A stretch of 64,000 nucleotides of DNA from Candolleomyces eurysporus. Taxonomy: Eukaryota; Basidiomycota; Agaricomycetes; Agaricales; Psathyrellaceae. The stretch spans positions 62,001 through 126,000 of the forward strand of contig JANBPK010001040.1 in NCBI GenBank assembly GCA_027579435.1, in the 5' to 3' direction. Position 1 is the stretch's first letter. Each line of letters begins with the position of its first letter. The notes beneath the pieces are model-generated. The model saw only the letters and a list, made by a program, of their open reading frames with translations. It had not been told where the DNA came from and ran no database searches. This document shows positions 1-10,964 of the stretch, in pieces. The position numbers and the translations under genes were made by a program.

Positions 1-2226
1 GATATTGCAACTCGTTCGGAGCCTCATATATGCTGGATGCATGGATATATCGGATGTGGCAAGTCCTCTATATCCCAGGAAGTCTGCGACACGTCCGAGT
101 GGCAGGATAGGCCGGTTGCAAGTTTCTTTTTCTTCCGGAATGCGGGTGACAGGAGCAAGATTTGGAGGCTCGCTACGACTCTAGCACATCAAATGGTGAC
201 AGTTGCACCCGAGACAGGACCTCTCATACATGCGGTTGTAAGTGCCAACCCGGCGTTACTGAACCCAGGCGAGGGAGGCATTTCTCTCAGCGTGCGTATG
301 CAGCGCTTGGTCTATGCACCATTCAAAGCCGCTGTTGAAGCGCAGGCAGGGGTCAGGGCGCTGGTGCGAGGGCCATTTCTCATCGTATTAGATGGATTGG
401 ACGAGTGCGATGACAAAGATGAAGTTCAGGAGCTCATCGACGGCATGCTCTTGTTCTTCAAAGAAAACCCCCTCATACCCCTCTGCGTTTTTATCACGAG
501 CCGGGTGGAACAACACATTCAATCACGCCTGAACGTCCCAGGGGTCCAGTTGGATAACCTTGTGGACCATTGTTCTGACGACGACATCGCCACCTATCTG
601 CAAATCCTTTTCGAAGATGGATGCAGACGGAACTTGATTGTCCAAGCATACGTTCGGCAGCATGGAGAATGGCCTACCCCGAGCGACAGACGCAAGCTGG
701 TCGAGCATATTGGGGGGTCGTTCATTTTTGCATCGGCAGTGTTCAAATTTATCATGGGATCGAACACCGAGGGCAGCCACCCAGCGACACCCATGGACCG
801 CCTTCCCTTGGCCCTCAAAATGAATGCAGGTCTTGATGGACTTTACGCGCAAACCTTGGCGCGATCCAAGCACCTACCCTATTTTACCGACATTATCTCA
901 ACTATCGCTCTCCTTCAGGTGCCGCTCCCAACATCAGGAATCGCAGAGCTGCTTGATATCAACACCTACGATGTTGTCAACGTCCTAGTTAACTTGCAAG
1001 CAATCATTCAGGTTCCAGGGACAGATGACATCCCCATTACACTTTGTCACACCTCCCTCCGCGACTTCCTGACGTCCCAAAGTCGATCAGGCTGTTTCTT
1101 TGCACATCCTTCCCACCATGTTCGCCTCTTCCTTCGTTGCCTTGAGTGTGAGCTCAAATCTCGTTGGCAGGAGCCGGGTGTGCCTCTTCAATTCGGTGAT
1201 CGTACACCAGTCGTTACCTACGCCCTCCGCTATTCAATAGGACATTTCAACCAAGGGCAAGGCCTCTTCAAGCTTCCGGAATCAGATGCTGCCATCCAGC
1301 TGTATCGTGAGGCCCTTGGATCTCACGCTGGCGGCACTCAAGAGCTGATGCATAGGTTGGCCAATGTAATTCTTAGTCGTGCTAGGCAGACAAGGTCACT
1401 CGTGGACCTTGAGGAGGCCATTTCTCTGTATCATGCAGCGCTCGAACATCGACCATCAACGGACTCACAGCGCCCACACTCCCTCCACAATCTTGGCAAC
1501 GCACTGCTGGATCGTTATCGGCTCACAGGGGCCAGGGCTGACGTTGACGAAGCCGTTTCGTCGCATCGCGAAGCGCTGGTACTTCGACCACTGACTCACC
1601 CAGATCGCTTAGCGTCACTCAACCGTGTTGGCAACGCACTCCTATGTCGTTATCGGTGCACAGCATCTATGGCTGATCTTGAGGAGTCTATTTCCGCCCT
1701 TCGTGAAGCACTCAGCGCACTCAAACAAATTCGGCCAGTGTCTCGTCTAGTTCGCACGTGCACCCTCAAACTTTTCGGGAACGCGCTTCTGGATTGTTAT
1801 CGCCGCAGAGGCAGTATGGATGACCTTGCGGAGGCCGTATCCGCGCACCATGAATCACTCGCTCTCCAGCCACCGTCTCATCTTCATCGCTCAGCGCCAC
1901 TGAGCAGCCTTGTCACCTCCCTTCCGGCTATGTATAAAGAGACCCTCGCACTCTCCCACCTCCATGAGGCAATCACATATTGCGAAGAACTTGTTGCAGT
2001 TCACTATACTATTGGACATGACCATCGAATTGGTTGCCTAGAGCACTTGGCCTCGCTCCTCCGGATGCGGTTTGAGGTTACGAGGCAGCAAGAGGATCTT
2101 GCCAGTATCGCGAGCTTGGAAGACGAAGTGAATCGATTGTTGGCGTCTATGCCGAAATTCAATCGACTCGATCATGAAGCAGTAAGTCGTTTGCACATGT
2201 CTTACTTTGCTCCTGTTCCGCTCTAA
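1..2226 (+). CDS. NACHT-type NTPase with TPR-like repeats (5' truncated by window edge)
   Basis: The frame is open from base 1, so the gene starts outside the window. A P-loop (GYIGCGKSS) lies at about 43-69 and a Walker B-like stretch (FLIVLDGLDE) at about 376-405, as in fungal NACHT NTPases of the STAND signalling class. From about 1270 to 2150 there are roughly 50-residue repeats with the pattern 'LGNALL.RYR.TG...DL.EA.S.HREAL', the TPR-like array common in agaricomycete NACHT proteins. Many relatives continue into a CHAT protease domain; none is seen here. The frame ends at the TAA at 2224-2226. A good donor (GTAAGT, 2182) with a branch-like CTAAT and an acceptor at 2249 gives an alternative end at 2279. 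The usual role is regulated oligomerisation in self/non-self recognition; the ligand is unknown. The family call is firm, the C-terminus is not. Confidence 0.85.
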   Translation, partial: DIATRSEPHICWMHGYIGCGKSSISQEVCDTSEWQDRPVASFFFFRNAGDRSKIWRLATTLAHQMVTVAPETGPLIHAVVSANPALLNPGEGGISLSVRMQRLVYAPFKAAVEAQAGVRALVRGPFLIVLDGLDECDDKDEVQELIDGMLLFFKENPLIPLCVFITSRVEQHIQSRLNVPGVQLDNLVDHCSDDDIATYLQILFEDGCRRNLIVQAYVRQHGEWPTPSDRRKLVEHIGGSFIFASAVFKFIMGSNTEGSHPATPMDRLPLALKMNAGLDGLYAQTLARSKHLPYFTDIISTIALLQVPLPTSGIAELLDINTYDVVNVLVNLQAIIQVPGTDDIPITLCHTSLRDFLTSQSRSGCFFAHPSHHVRLFLRCLECELKSRWQEPGVPLQFGDRTPVVTYALRYSIGHFNQGQGLFKLPESDAAIQLYREALGSHAGGTQELMHRLANVILSRARQTRSLVDLEEAISLYHAALEHRPSTDSQRPHSLHNLGNALLDRYRLTGARADVDEAVSSHREALVLRPLTHPDRLASLNRVGNALLCRYRCTASMADLEESISALREALSALKQIRPVSRLVRTCTLKLFGNALLDCYRRRGSMDDLAEAVSAHHESLALQPPSHLHRSAPLSSLVTSLPAMYKETLALSHLHEAITYCEELVAVHYTIGHDHRIGCLEHLASLLRMRFEVTRQQEDLASIASLEDEVNRLLASMPKFNRLDHEAVSRLHMSYFAPVPL

Positions 2227-3562
2227 TACATATGAACTTCGGGGTGTAGAACCTGGGTGTACATGCGGATTTTAGCTAGGCTTCCCAACCCTTCCTACTA
2301 CTCTCATCCATCGCACCCATCCTTCCTATCCCATCCTACCCTTTCCTATCATCACACGACCTTGAATTCCCTTTCGGTAGCACACCGTACAAGCACTGAT
2401 CCCCGGAATAATTGAACCACACGCACCTGTTGCCAAGACGAAATTTCCTTAATTCCTCAACTTCCTCTTCCCCGTTCCAAGGCCTTTCAGCCACGCATGA
2501 TGCATTAAGATCTACTTACGCATTCATTCGTGGGATGGTGAGGAGTTTTAGCTGCTTGCTACGTACCGGGTTCATGGTGGTTAAAGCACTTGGCACCACG
2601 ATTAGGGTTGTGGGGACTTTTCTTCGATCGCTTTGAAGGGTTTACTCGTCGGATGTAGGGCATGTCTGCTACTCATCTCGAGGCCTGCCATGTTGGACGC
2701 AGGTATGACACTGTCTTTATTCATGTACGAACTTCGAAATCCAGAAGTGTGTTACCTTTTACAGGGAGAGAGAGAAAGGGAGCGGCGTTTTTNGGAATTC
2801 TCTCATGTTGACGGTGGTTGGGCAGAGTGAAGACATAACTCCAACGCGTAGCGACAAACGTCTTGCTCGGTGCCAATTTCTTAACAGTGACTAAGACCCG
2901 GCGATTTATTGAACACTCCAAGTCTGTATGTGGGAGCTACTTCTCGATGCATCTACTACTATTTCTTGGAAAGAGAGATCCTATGAATGTGACTTGCCCA
3001 GGCAACCAGTCTGGTTGTTCTTCTCTAGAGTCGGCGAATAAGACTGGGAGAGAGAATGATCGTGACCGTATCTGTGGCACCGACGGACGGAACAGGAGTA
3101 GGAATAGGAAACAAGAGCTTCCGATCTTCTGTTTGCCGTCCTAAGTATGCAAGTACGCGGAAGTCCTTCTTCACTTGAGTCTTCTCTAATCTCGGAGCGT
3201 TTTTCAATTTTCATGAATCAATGGATGACGGAACGGAAGGAGGTAACCTTCAATGACTCTTTGCCTCATTTTTCTCCAATTTAAACCACTCCTGGCCGCT
3301 CCATTCAATCATTCATGAGCTCTCTTTCGATAACTGGATCCTCATTGAGTATGTGTGGATTCTATCGCCGTACTACCAGTGGAAGCAGAACTTGTCACCA
3401 TTGCGCATCATTGCATTGATGCTCTCAAACACCGAAGATTAGATCATCTGATGCCATGCACGATGCAACGTGAATGACGACAGTCCAGATTGGAGGTTGC
3501 TCCCTGCTGCATTTCTCATCTTCTCAACTCGAAGCTTCATCGGTAAATCCTGGATCTCCAGA
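2227..3562. other. Intergenic, no gene seen
   Basis: Only short frames without coding character occur here. There is a short AG-rich run near 2765-2780 and one ambiguous base at 2793 after a T run. Confidence 0.6.
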
Positions 3563-5283
3563 ATGGCGCAGGAGAAGCGAGAGCGTCGAATCGCCGAAGA
3601 CGTACCAGTAGAACTGTGGTCCGAGACCATCCGTCACTTGGAGCCCCGAGATGTTCTCTCCTTGAGCCACGTGCGGCGTTAATTCGACGCGACCACCCCT
3701 CATCTGCTAACCCAATTTCTTTGTCTATCAGGTGTGTCGAGCTCTTCATGACCGGATCTCTCAAAGACAGGTCTGGAAGTCCGTATTTCGCTCCTTCTGT
3801 CGAGAACGAGCGCTCTTCATTCCTTCCTATGGGGATGTTGATGACATGGGCCTTCTTGAACTCATTCGAGCGGCATTGGGTTCACATCGGTGGAGTCAAA
3901 TGATGGTAGAGCACCGTAACGGTACCGGTCAGCAAGAGGCCGAAGAGGCCATATTGAAACCACTATCAAGCGTCATTACTCCGGTGCGCGACGAGGTGTT
4001 CGTTAGCCGGTTCTTGGTTCCAGGTGGGAGATATCTCGTTGCCTGCAGCGTGGAATCTCTCGACCTCTTCGATTTGGGTCAAGTTGGCCGGAAACCCCTC
4101 GAGACCCCGGTCATTGTTGCGAAACGAAGTCTTGGAATGCGTTCTACAGGATGTAGTTTTAGGTTTGGGGTTGTGAGTGTTCCGGGGGACGAGAGCCGAC
4201 TGAGAGTTGGGGTTGTGTTTTCGAGCGGTACTGAAAGCGCTGAGTATGTCCACTTCCTCACCTAACTTTTGTTCGTTTTCATCCTCTTACCAGCCACGAT
4301 CTTATCTTGTAGAATTGCGGTCTATGACATCGTTCCAACCGATCCTTATGCAACGTTCATTCAGCTCTGCTCACGCATGTTCAAGGCAAAACAAACCAGC
4401 GACGCAGTGCCGTATGAATTTCACATGCGTCACAACTGCATATACCTTGAATATTGGCCGACGAGCATGGTCTGGGACTTCATTGAGGGACGCTGTTGTA
4501 TTGTGCCTTTCCATCCCGTGGTTGAGCCAGTATCATTCCCGTTAGCGGTGAGTGATCCCGTAAAATCATCCCTCAGCTACCTAATTCTCTGTTTTTGACT
4601 ACTAACAGACGCTATTCTCGGAGCACATCATCGTTCATATACACCGCGATTCCGTTTTTGTATGGAGAGTCCCACCTAAAGACGAAGTGGTTGACAAAAC
4701 GGGCACTACGCTCATTCCACAGTTGGACCCAGTAGCTCCGGAATTCGTTTTCACACTGCCACCTCCTCCAGATACAGATATTCCGGCCGCGGTCGACGTC
4801 CTCCCTGCCTCCCCTTGGCTACAGAGCCAACTTGGACTGATGACTTTCAACTTGATTGTTCGCCACTCTCACCCCTATGGACACCTTCGTTCATCCCGTT
4901 ATCGACTCAAGATCATCGATCAGGATGGCGACATGCAGGTTGACTTTCAATGTGATTCCAACTTCAGACTCCCTACGAAATACAAGTCCTTCGCCAACTG
5001 TTCCATAAGGTATGTGTCCGAGTACAAGCTTGGAACGATGTTGACACTGAGGGTCGACGGGTATGATGTTCACTACACCTATGTTGAACCTCCGAGCTGC
5101 CTGGAAGCGGATGGACGGGCAGGCCAAACGCAGACGACCCTAGTAGCACGGACCGAAGATTATGATATTGGGCAGTTGGCGCAGTTTACAGGGTTTTGTG
5201 CTGTGTCTGGTCGATCCTTGAGATTGTATTATCTGGTTGGAACTGGCAAGGCTATTCATGTTGCAGACTACCATTCTCTCTGA
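3563..5283 (+). CDS. F-box protein (4 exons)
   Basis: Proposed exons are 3563-3670, 3732-4243, 4313-4547 and 4609-5283, joining in phase to 509 aa. The first intron splits the F-box: exon 1 ends '..VLSLSH' and exon 2 resumes 'VCRALHDR', rebuilding the usual DVPVELW...HLEPRDVL..SHVCRAL pattern at about residues 13-50. F-box proteins bind Skp1 and present substrates to SCF ubiquitin ligases. The rest is a long region without a recognised repeat, as in many mushroom F-box proteins whose substrates are unknown. The ATG at 3563 was chosen because it lies just before the F-box; the frame is open further upstream. All three introns are 61-69 nt with good donors and acceptors. Confidence 0.85.
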
Positions 5284-8200
5284 AGGCCATCTTGTCCAGA
5301 GTAGCGTTTGTTGAAGTTATCTGTACGGTATATAGTAATAGTATGCGCTAGAATTGTTAATACGAAGATTCAAATGCTCGTAGTATATATCTCGAAGATC
5401 AAGAGAGTGGAACGAAGGTACATTCGTTTGGTATTGGCCCAAGTGATACATAGGAACGACCGAATTGATCTTCTCTAGCTCGTCCTCTCGTTGACTAGCA
5501 ATCTGTCAAACACCACTGTATCCGGCGATTTATCGTACATGCCAAGTCGTAGGCAATACACTAGGCTTCTTCAATAGAAGTTTCTCTTGGGTGTGTGACT
5601 CACCCTTCCTTACTGCTTTGAATTGAAACTGGGGAACGGTCACCAAAGAAGGTCTCTCAGAAGCCCTCATTCCTACCTGTCCCGATGGCACGCCTTCTTC
5701 TTCTTTGCCAAGCCCGAAGAAAGGATACCCCGTTCCTCATTAATACCCTGGGATGACCTCAGTGCTTCTCGACGGGGGACCGATGATCATGGGCTGATTG
5801 AAGACGGGACGGAAGGAGGTACACTTGGTCACGATTGAGCCATCGGATGGACATGGGCGGGCTTGGCTCGTCAGCTTCATGTCTTTCTGACAATGTATGT
5901 AAGCCTAGATCCTCCAAGCAACTTGCCACACTTATTCACCTGACTAGCCCAACGAGCGCCTAGATAGGCTCGGTCGCAGTGCACGAGGGCTCACGCGCTC
6001 ACCACGTTTAGCCTTGGCTTGATCCCAGCCAGAGGAATCGTGAGTGCGTCATGAGGGGGTGCTGTAAGCTGTAATTGGAATTATTAGCCGGTCAGCTCGT
6101 ACCTTCTCCAGGGGACGTGAGTCATGCTATTAGATCGGACCTGCCTTACAAAAATGCGGTCATTACTGTACAGACCGAATTTGTTCAGAATACGAATGAC
6201 CTTTACCACTGAAAAAAAANTTGGTGGCACCGCTCCGAGTGTCCAAGGTACAGTCAGTCAGGTTCTATGCAAATATAGTCGCATATCCAGTCAGCAAGGT
6301 CTGGAGCGCAACATCGATTAGCAGAGCAGGTGCGTCACTTGCGACAAGCCCGGGGAGCCACCGCCGTCCTAACTGCAGTATCCGTATCTAGATTTCTACC
6401 AGAGCACATATGTCATGGAAAGCACAATTCCGAACGGTCGCCTCTTGCCTCCGCAGATCCATCCGTCCTTCTCTCTGTCTATGTGTCTATGTCAGCCGCG
6501 CTCAAACGAAGCCGCCGCTTGAAAGACGGGCGTAAATACCTCACTCGGCGATGGGTATTTTCTAGCCGGTCACCTAACACTACATTTGTCACCGCAGGGG
6601 TGAACTTTCAAACTATCGATCGGCCTTTAATCGTCGTGCGGCTCGTGGTACCAGGAAGAGCCTGTCCAATGTATTATCAGAAGTTCCCCGGTCCATAGCC
6701 GGATGGGTGCAGAATCTGATTCCGAACCGTGTGGGTCCCGGTGTGCGGTCCTATCGCGGCGCGCTTATACGACATGTGGGAGGTAGAATTGCCCTATTCT
6801 CAACTCGAGGCGGCGAACTCGGAAGTGTGGAGAGAGCATACCTGGTGCTGTGTACCGTGTTGTATGCCAAGTCGACGTCATGGCGTATCAACCTCACTAA
6901 GATGGAAGATTTGTTGGAGTGCAGAGGCTTACTCGCTGATAACCATATTCTTAGGGCAACCTTAGAGGGCCAAGACATGCCAGTGACCCTTCTTGAATGG
7001 TTGGGAAGCGAGATGATAGTGTCGATAAGTAGCATATTCTGTCAACGTCAACTTCGGGTGCACAAGTGTACATAGAAACACTAAACTACCAATCGTCGTT
7101 GTCTTGGCCCTTCTTGTTCGCTCGGTTTCATTTTCTTATCTTAAAGCTGTAAAACTGGGGTTACGGAATTACTCGTGACAGTGCGTGGATATGGCAGCGC
7201 AAAACGCTCAGCAACATTGTATGCTAAGAATCTTGAACCTTTGAGCGACTTTGGCCTTTGCAACCTCCGACTTGTTCCTTTCTGATAGTGAAGTTCGTGG
7301 TCGTAGTAATGTCAAGCGGCAAGGGCTACCCGGTCGTCCCCATGCCGCCGGCAGAAGGCAGTATCCATCCCGAAAATATTGAAATCAAAAATACATACTC
7401 AGGTACACCCTGGAAGGAGGGGGGAGGTCGGGTCAGTGATGCGGAGGGCTAAGTATAACTTGCGGGTGCTCAACGGGTGCTATGAATACACCTTCCCGAG
7501 AACTTGTAGGGCTGAGGACGAAAACTCCGAGATCACGGTACGGTTTGTTCGGCCTTCGACCACGCCTATGTCATTCCCGGAGTGCGATTTGCCCCTTTCT
7601 TTGGATCTGTCACTCTAAAGTCTGAAATGAACTTCTCAAGAATGAGCTTCTTGAACTCAGAGTCAAGTGCTGCCGGTCGGTTATGTGCTAAGAACATAGT
7701 GCATGTGCATAGTGCCCCTCTGCCGAGCTCAGGCAGAGTATGTCGACGGGCTCCACGCTTTACCCTGACCCACCCTTTGCAGTGTCACATTTTGGACATC
7801 CTTTCATTATCACAAGAGCCGAATGAAAACTGACCCCAGAGGTGACTCAGATAACGTGTTCTTTAGTTAATGAAAATCTCTAACGAATCTGGGGTCGATA
7901 GTGGATGGCGGGCACGACATTTTGGACTTCAGTCGCTTATCGATATCGGAGCCTCGTGTTTAGCACGCAGGACTACATGGGGCCACTCGTTTGTATGTAG
8001 AGCTAGTGGTACCTGGCGGTACGGTGACAGCTCGGAGTAAAAAGCCACCATCCGAGTCGTGGCGCCGTTCGACGTTCGTGCGCAGCACCATAGACATGAG
8101 ATGTGTTCACGGGAGGCGTCGAGTCTCCACAGCGGCGAAGTTCGAGCAAGTCAGCGGAGAGAGATCACATTGGTAGAACGTACATGCGGCGGGTTCCCTC

Positions 8201-8956
8201 GAGGAAAGCAGATTGTTTTCGGGAGCTGAACTTTCTAGGCCTGCTTCCAGTCATCCTGCAATCGGTCTGCAGAATGACTGACTGAAAGGCGCCGCCACTC
8301 ACTGGGTAAGCTTCCTTCCTCTTGCTTCACATTCATATCCGCTGGATTAACCCCCCCCTTGAAGCTTGGAAGCTTTTTGTGATGATCGAGCAAGTCATTT
8401 TGAAGTCTTCAGTTTCTGAAGGGCATCACATTCACAACTTCACAAATGTCTCTCAATATGTCAAGGCGTAGCCCACTAAACACTACATTCTTTCTGAAGT
8501 TCACTCCCATCGTAATATTGGAACATCGATCCCAGGGACTCGGATATCGGTATGCTCGCCCCCTTCGTGGTCGTCATCTTGGAGTTTGCTCGCTGCTAGG
8601 ACGACCAGCTTGCGGGTCCAAAGTGCGGCGCGACCGATCGCCGACGCGCCGTTAGACAAAGGCCGGACGCGACCGGTGCGCACGCAAAAAAAAANCACAG
8701 TGGCGNCGATGATCGATCATTCTCATGTGTGCGGCGGCGCACTAGCACTGTCACAGTGACCAGCGAGCGACCCGTCATGATAAGAAAAAGACAAACAAAA
8801 AAAAGAAGAAAGAGAGAGAGAGAATAGAGGAAAAGCGTCCTTTGGACCCTTGAGTGTCCAATTGTGCACACCTCGGTGTGGTGCATACTTGCATTCCTAC
8901 AAGGGGGGGTTTGCGGGATTACTTCCGTCGGGAAACTCGGACTGTCCTCCGATATG

Positions 8957-8970
8957 CACACACACACACA
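8957..8970. repeat. (CA)n microsatellite
   Basis: A run of CA dinucleotides, with a (GA)n run shortly upstream (about 8809-8822). Simple repeats in gene-poor DNA. Confidence 0.8.
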
Positions 8971-9298
8971 GCGAGAAGAGCGATCCGACGAACGCCCGAC
9001 GACACGACACGATGGCGTCGGGGACGGTGGACTCATCATAATGGTGCAATGCTTGGTGCAGATTCATGATCACGAGCGAGACGGAGACTTTCTAAACCCT
9101 TCCCCCAAAGCTTGCCCTGCCCATGAGTAAGTCAGAGTCTCGATTTGCTGGCGGTAGTGGCTAGGCTTGGGTTGCCACCGCCGCTGCCCAAGGGCATTCC
9201 GAGATAAACTTTCATTTGGTACCGCTGGGTTGGTGGTAGACGGGGATATGGTGCGCAGCACGCCATCTGTGATGGTGGCATATGTGCCGGGGGTATCA

Positions 9299-9320
9299 TA
9301 GATAGATAGATGGATGGATG
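9299..9320. repeat. (GATA)n/(GATG)n microsatellite
   Basis: Tetranucleotide repeats GATA followed by GATG. No coding context. Confidence 0.8.
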
Positions 9321-10845
9321 TTTTTTGAAACTTACATACTCACCACCTCCTTACGAGCGAACTAGTACTAGCTGGGGGGCAAAACGGTTGGGAGATTTGA
9401 ATTGGAGAAGACGTATATTCATAGACTATGGAGTCGATGTTTGCTCGTTTACGAGATTTGTTATCTCCCTGCGTGTGGTATGTATGGTAGCTAGCGCTTG
9501 GTCTCTTTCATAACTTGTAATATCGTCCTTGTCATTGGATGGAAGTTAGTTTCTTCTGCTGCTATTGATTTTTACGCAACCGGTCTCCTCCACAGGATTG
9601 GATACTGGCTCTTCTTACTTCCAGGGTCTGTTTCCATGGTTAGCCTTCTATGGAGTGAGAACGAGAATAGATTTGACCAACATTGAGAGTTCTATTTTAA
9701 GCATGCGGGAAATTAGCGTGTCAAAATCATCTGTTGAACAGATTTGGTGTGCTCAGCGTTTACGACACGGGTCACCAGGGGGTGCCCTAGCCCAATGTAT
9801 TGAAAAGCGACTGCAACGTTCTTGACGAATACAGTACTGTACGATAAGGACATGGAATGCTATTGGACGACTGGGCTTGAGCTCGAAGAAGGTTGAAGGA
9901 ATAAAGCATCAACGGGGTGCCGAAAGAGTGGACTTCATCTCGAAGCTGTCGGACGACGAGCATGTCGGACAACGCTGCTGTCTGCTGTGCGGCCCAGGAC
10001 GATGGATGTAGGCACCAGGGATCACAACTGTTATAGAGTTGTGATTGTTGTCCGCGTCCACGGTAGTCGTCCTTGGGTTCTGATCGACAGCCGGTGTACC
10101 CAGCGACGACGAGAAACATGCACAGGCTGCATGGGGGTCGAAGATGCATCTTGCGCTTGTGATGTTGTGTGATTGGCGACATCGAAGTGGCCGTAAGGGC
10201 GGTTGCTGGTCTTCTTGAAGGAGAGTTGAAGGCGAAAACCCGGGTCAGGGAGTGAGCTGGAGCCATGGACAGTGTCGAGGGAGCATAGGCAGCAGGAATG
10301 ATATCATCGCTGCCCGACGGCTGACTACCAAGGCAGGCGTCATGCCGCGGGCGCAGGGAGAAGGCAGATCCCTGAGTGCGTTATTTTTATAACTGGACGA
10401 TACGAGTACTTCCGTCGCTCTGTTCGGCCGTCTGTGCTCGATTTGGAACGAGGGGGTGCTTCGCATGGTACCATCAGATACTCCGCTGCACACATGGTGC
10501 GGGGACCGACAAAAATCGAGAAAAAAAAGGGAAAAAAAAGATGACCCTTGAAGGAGAGACTGGCGTGGCGAGCTGCTATGAGCCTGAGCCAGGCGGCAGG
10601 AATTAGGAGGACCGGGTCCCAGTCCCCCTGGCGATATGGCTTTCAGGACGGGTCCGACGTGTATCGGACGACTGGCCAAGTTGAGCCGTTGCCTTTTTGC
10701 AAATATTGAAATATTGGCCAGCGATAGAGTCCGCCGAGCTCGGCTGGAGCAGCTTGGCATCATGCCTGGTGAGATAAGCGGCTAAAAGGAGCGAGACAGA
10801 TCTGAGATGCGTGCCTAATACGGGTAAACATGAACCAAAGCCCGT

Positions 10846-10964
10846 TTCCCTCAAATCCCCGTGAGCGTTTTCTTTTTCTCAATCCCAATCCTCTCCTCCA
10901 TCGTCCCTCCTCCCCCCCNACCAGCTCTTCCTGCGTAGCTCCTCCGTCGTCGTCGTTCCCAGCG
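10846..10964 (+). promoter_or_regulatory. Pyrimidine-rich promoter/leader of the proton ATPase gene
   Basis: A CT-rich tract runs up to the ATG at 10965, with T-runs, CCTCC blocks and a C-run with an N at 10919. Such tracts are typical just upstream of strongly expressed fungal genes. No clear TATA box was seen. Confidence 0.55.

Larger units (their letters stand above)
5284..10845. other. Long gene-poor stretch
   Basis: About 5.5 kb without a convincing gene. The frames present (for example 6330-6698 and 6707-7075 on plus, 9787-10763 on minus) show no family motif, no consistent splice structure and low-complexity composition. There are ambiguous bases at 6220, 8695 and 8706 and several microsatellites. 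The right end is the upstream region of the proton ATPase gene. Confidence 0.5.

Noticed and set aside
3470..3562. Longer N-terminus for the F-box gene
   Set aside because: The frame is open upstream but has no ATG in a better position, and the F-box starts right after the ATG at 3563.
6330..7075. Two consecutive plus-strand frames of 122 codons each
   Set aside because: No recognisable domain and no consistent junction between them; the codons look random.
9787..10763. Two overlapping minus-strand frames (159 and 172 codons) upstream of PMA1
   Set aside because: Ser/Arg-rich low-complexity translation, no motif, no shared splice logic, and they cover the PMA1 promoter.
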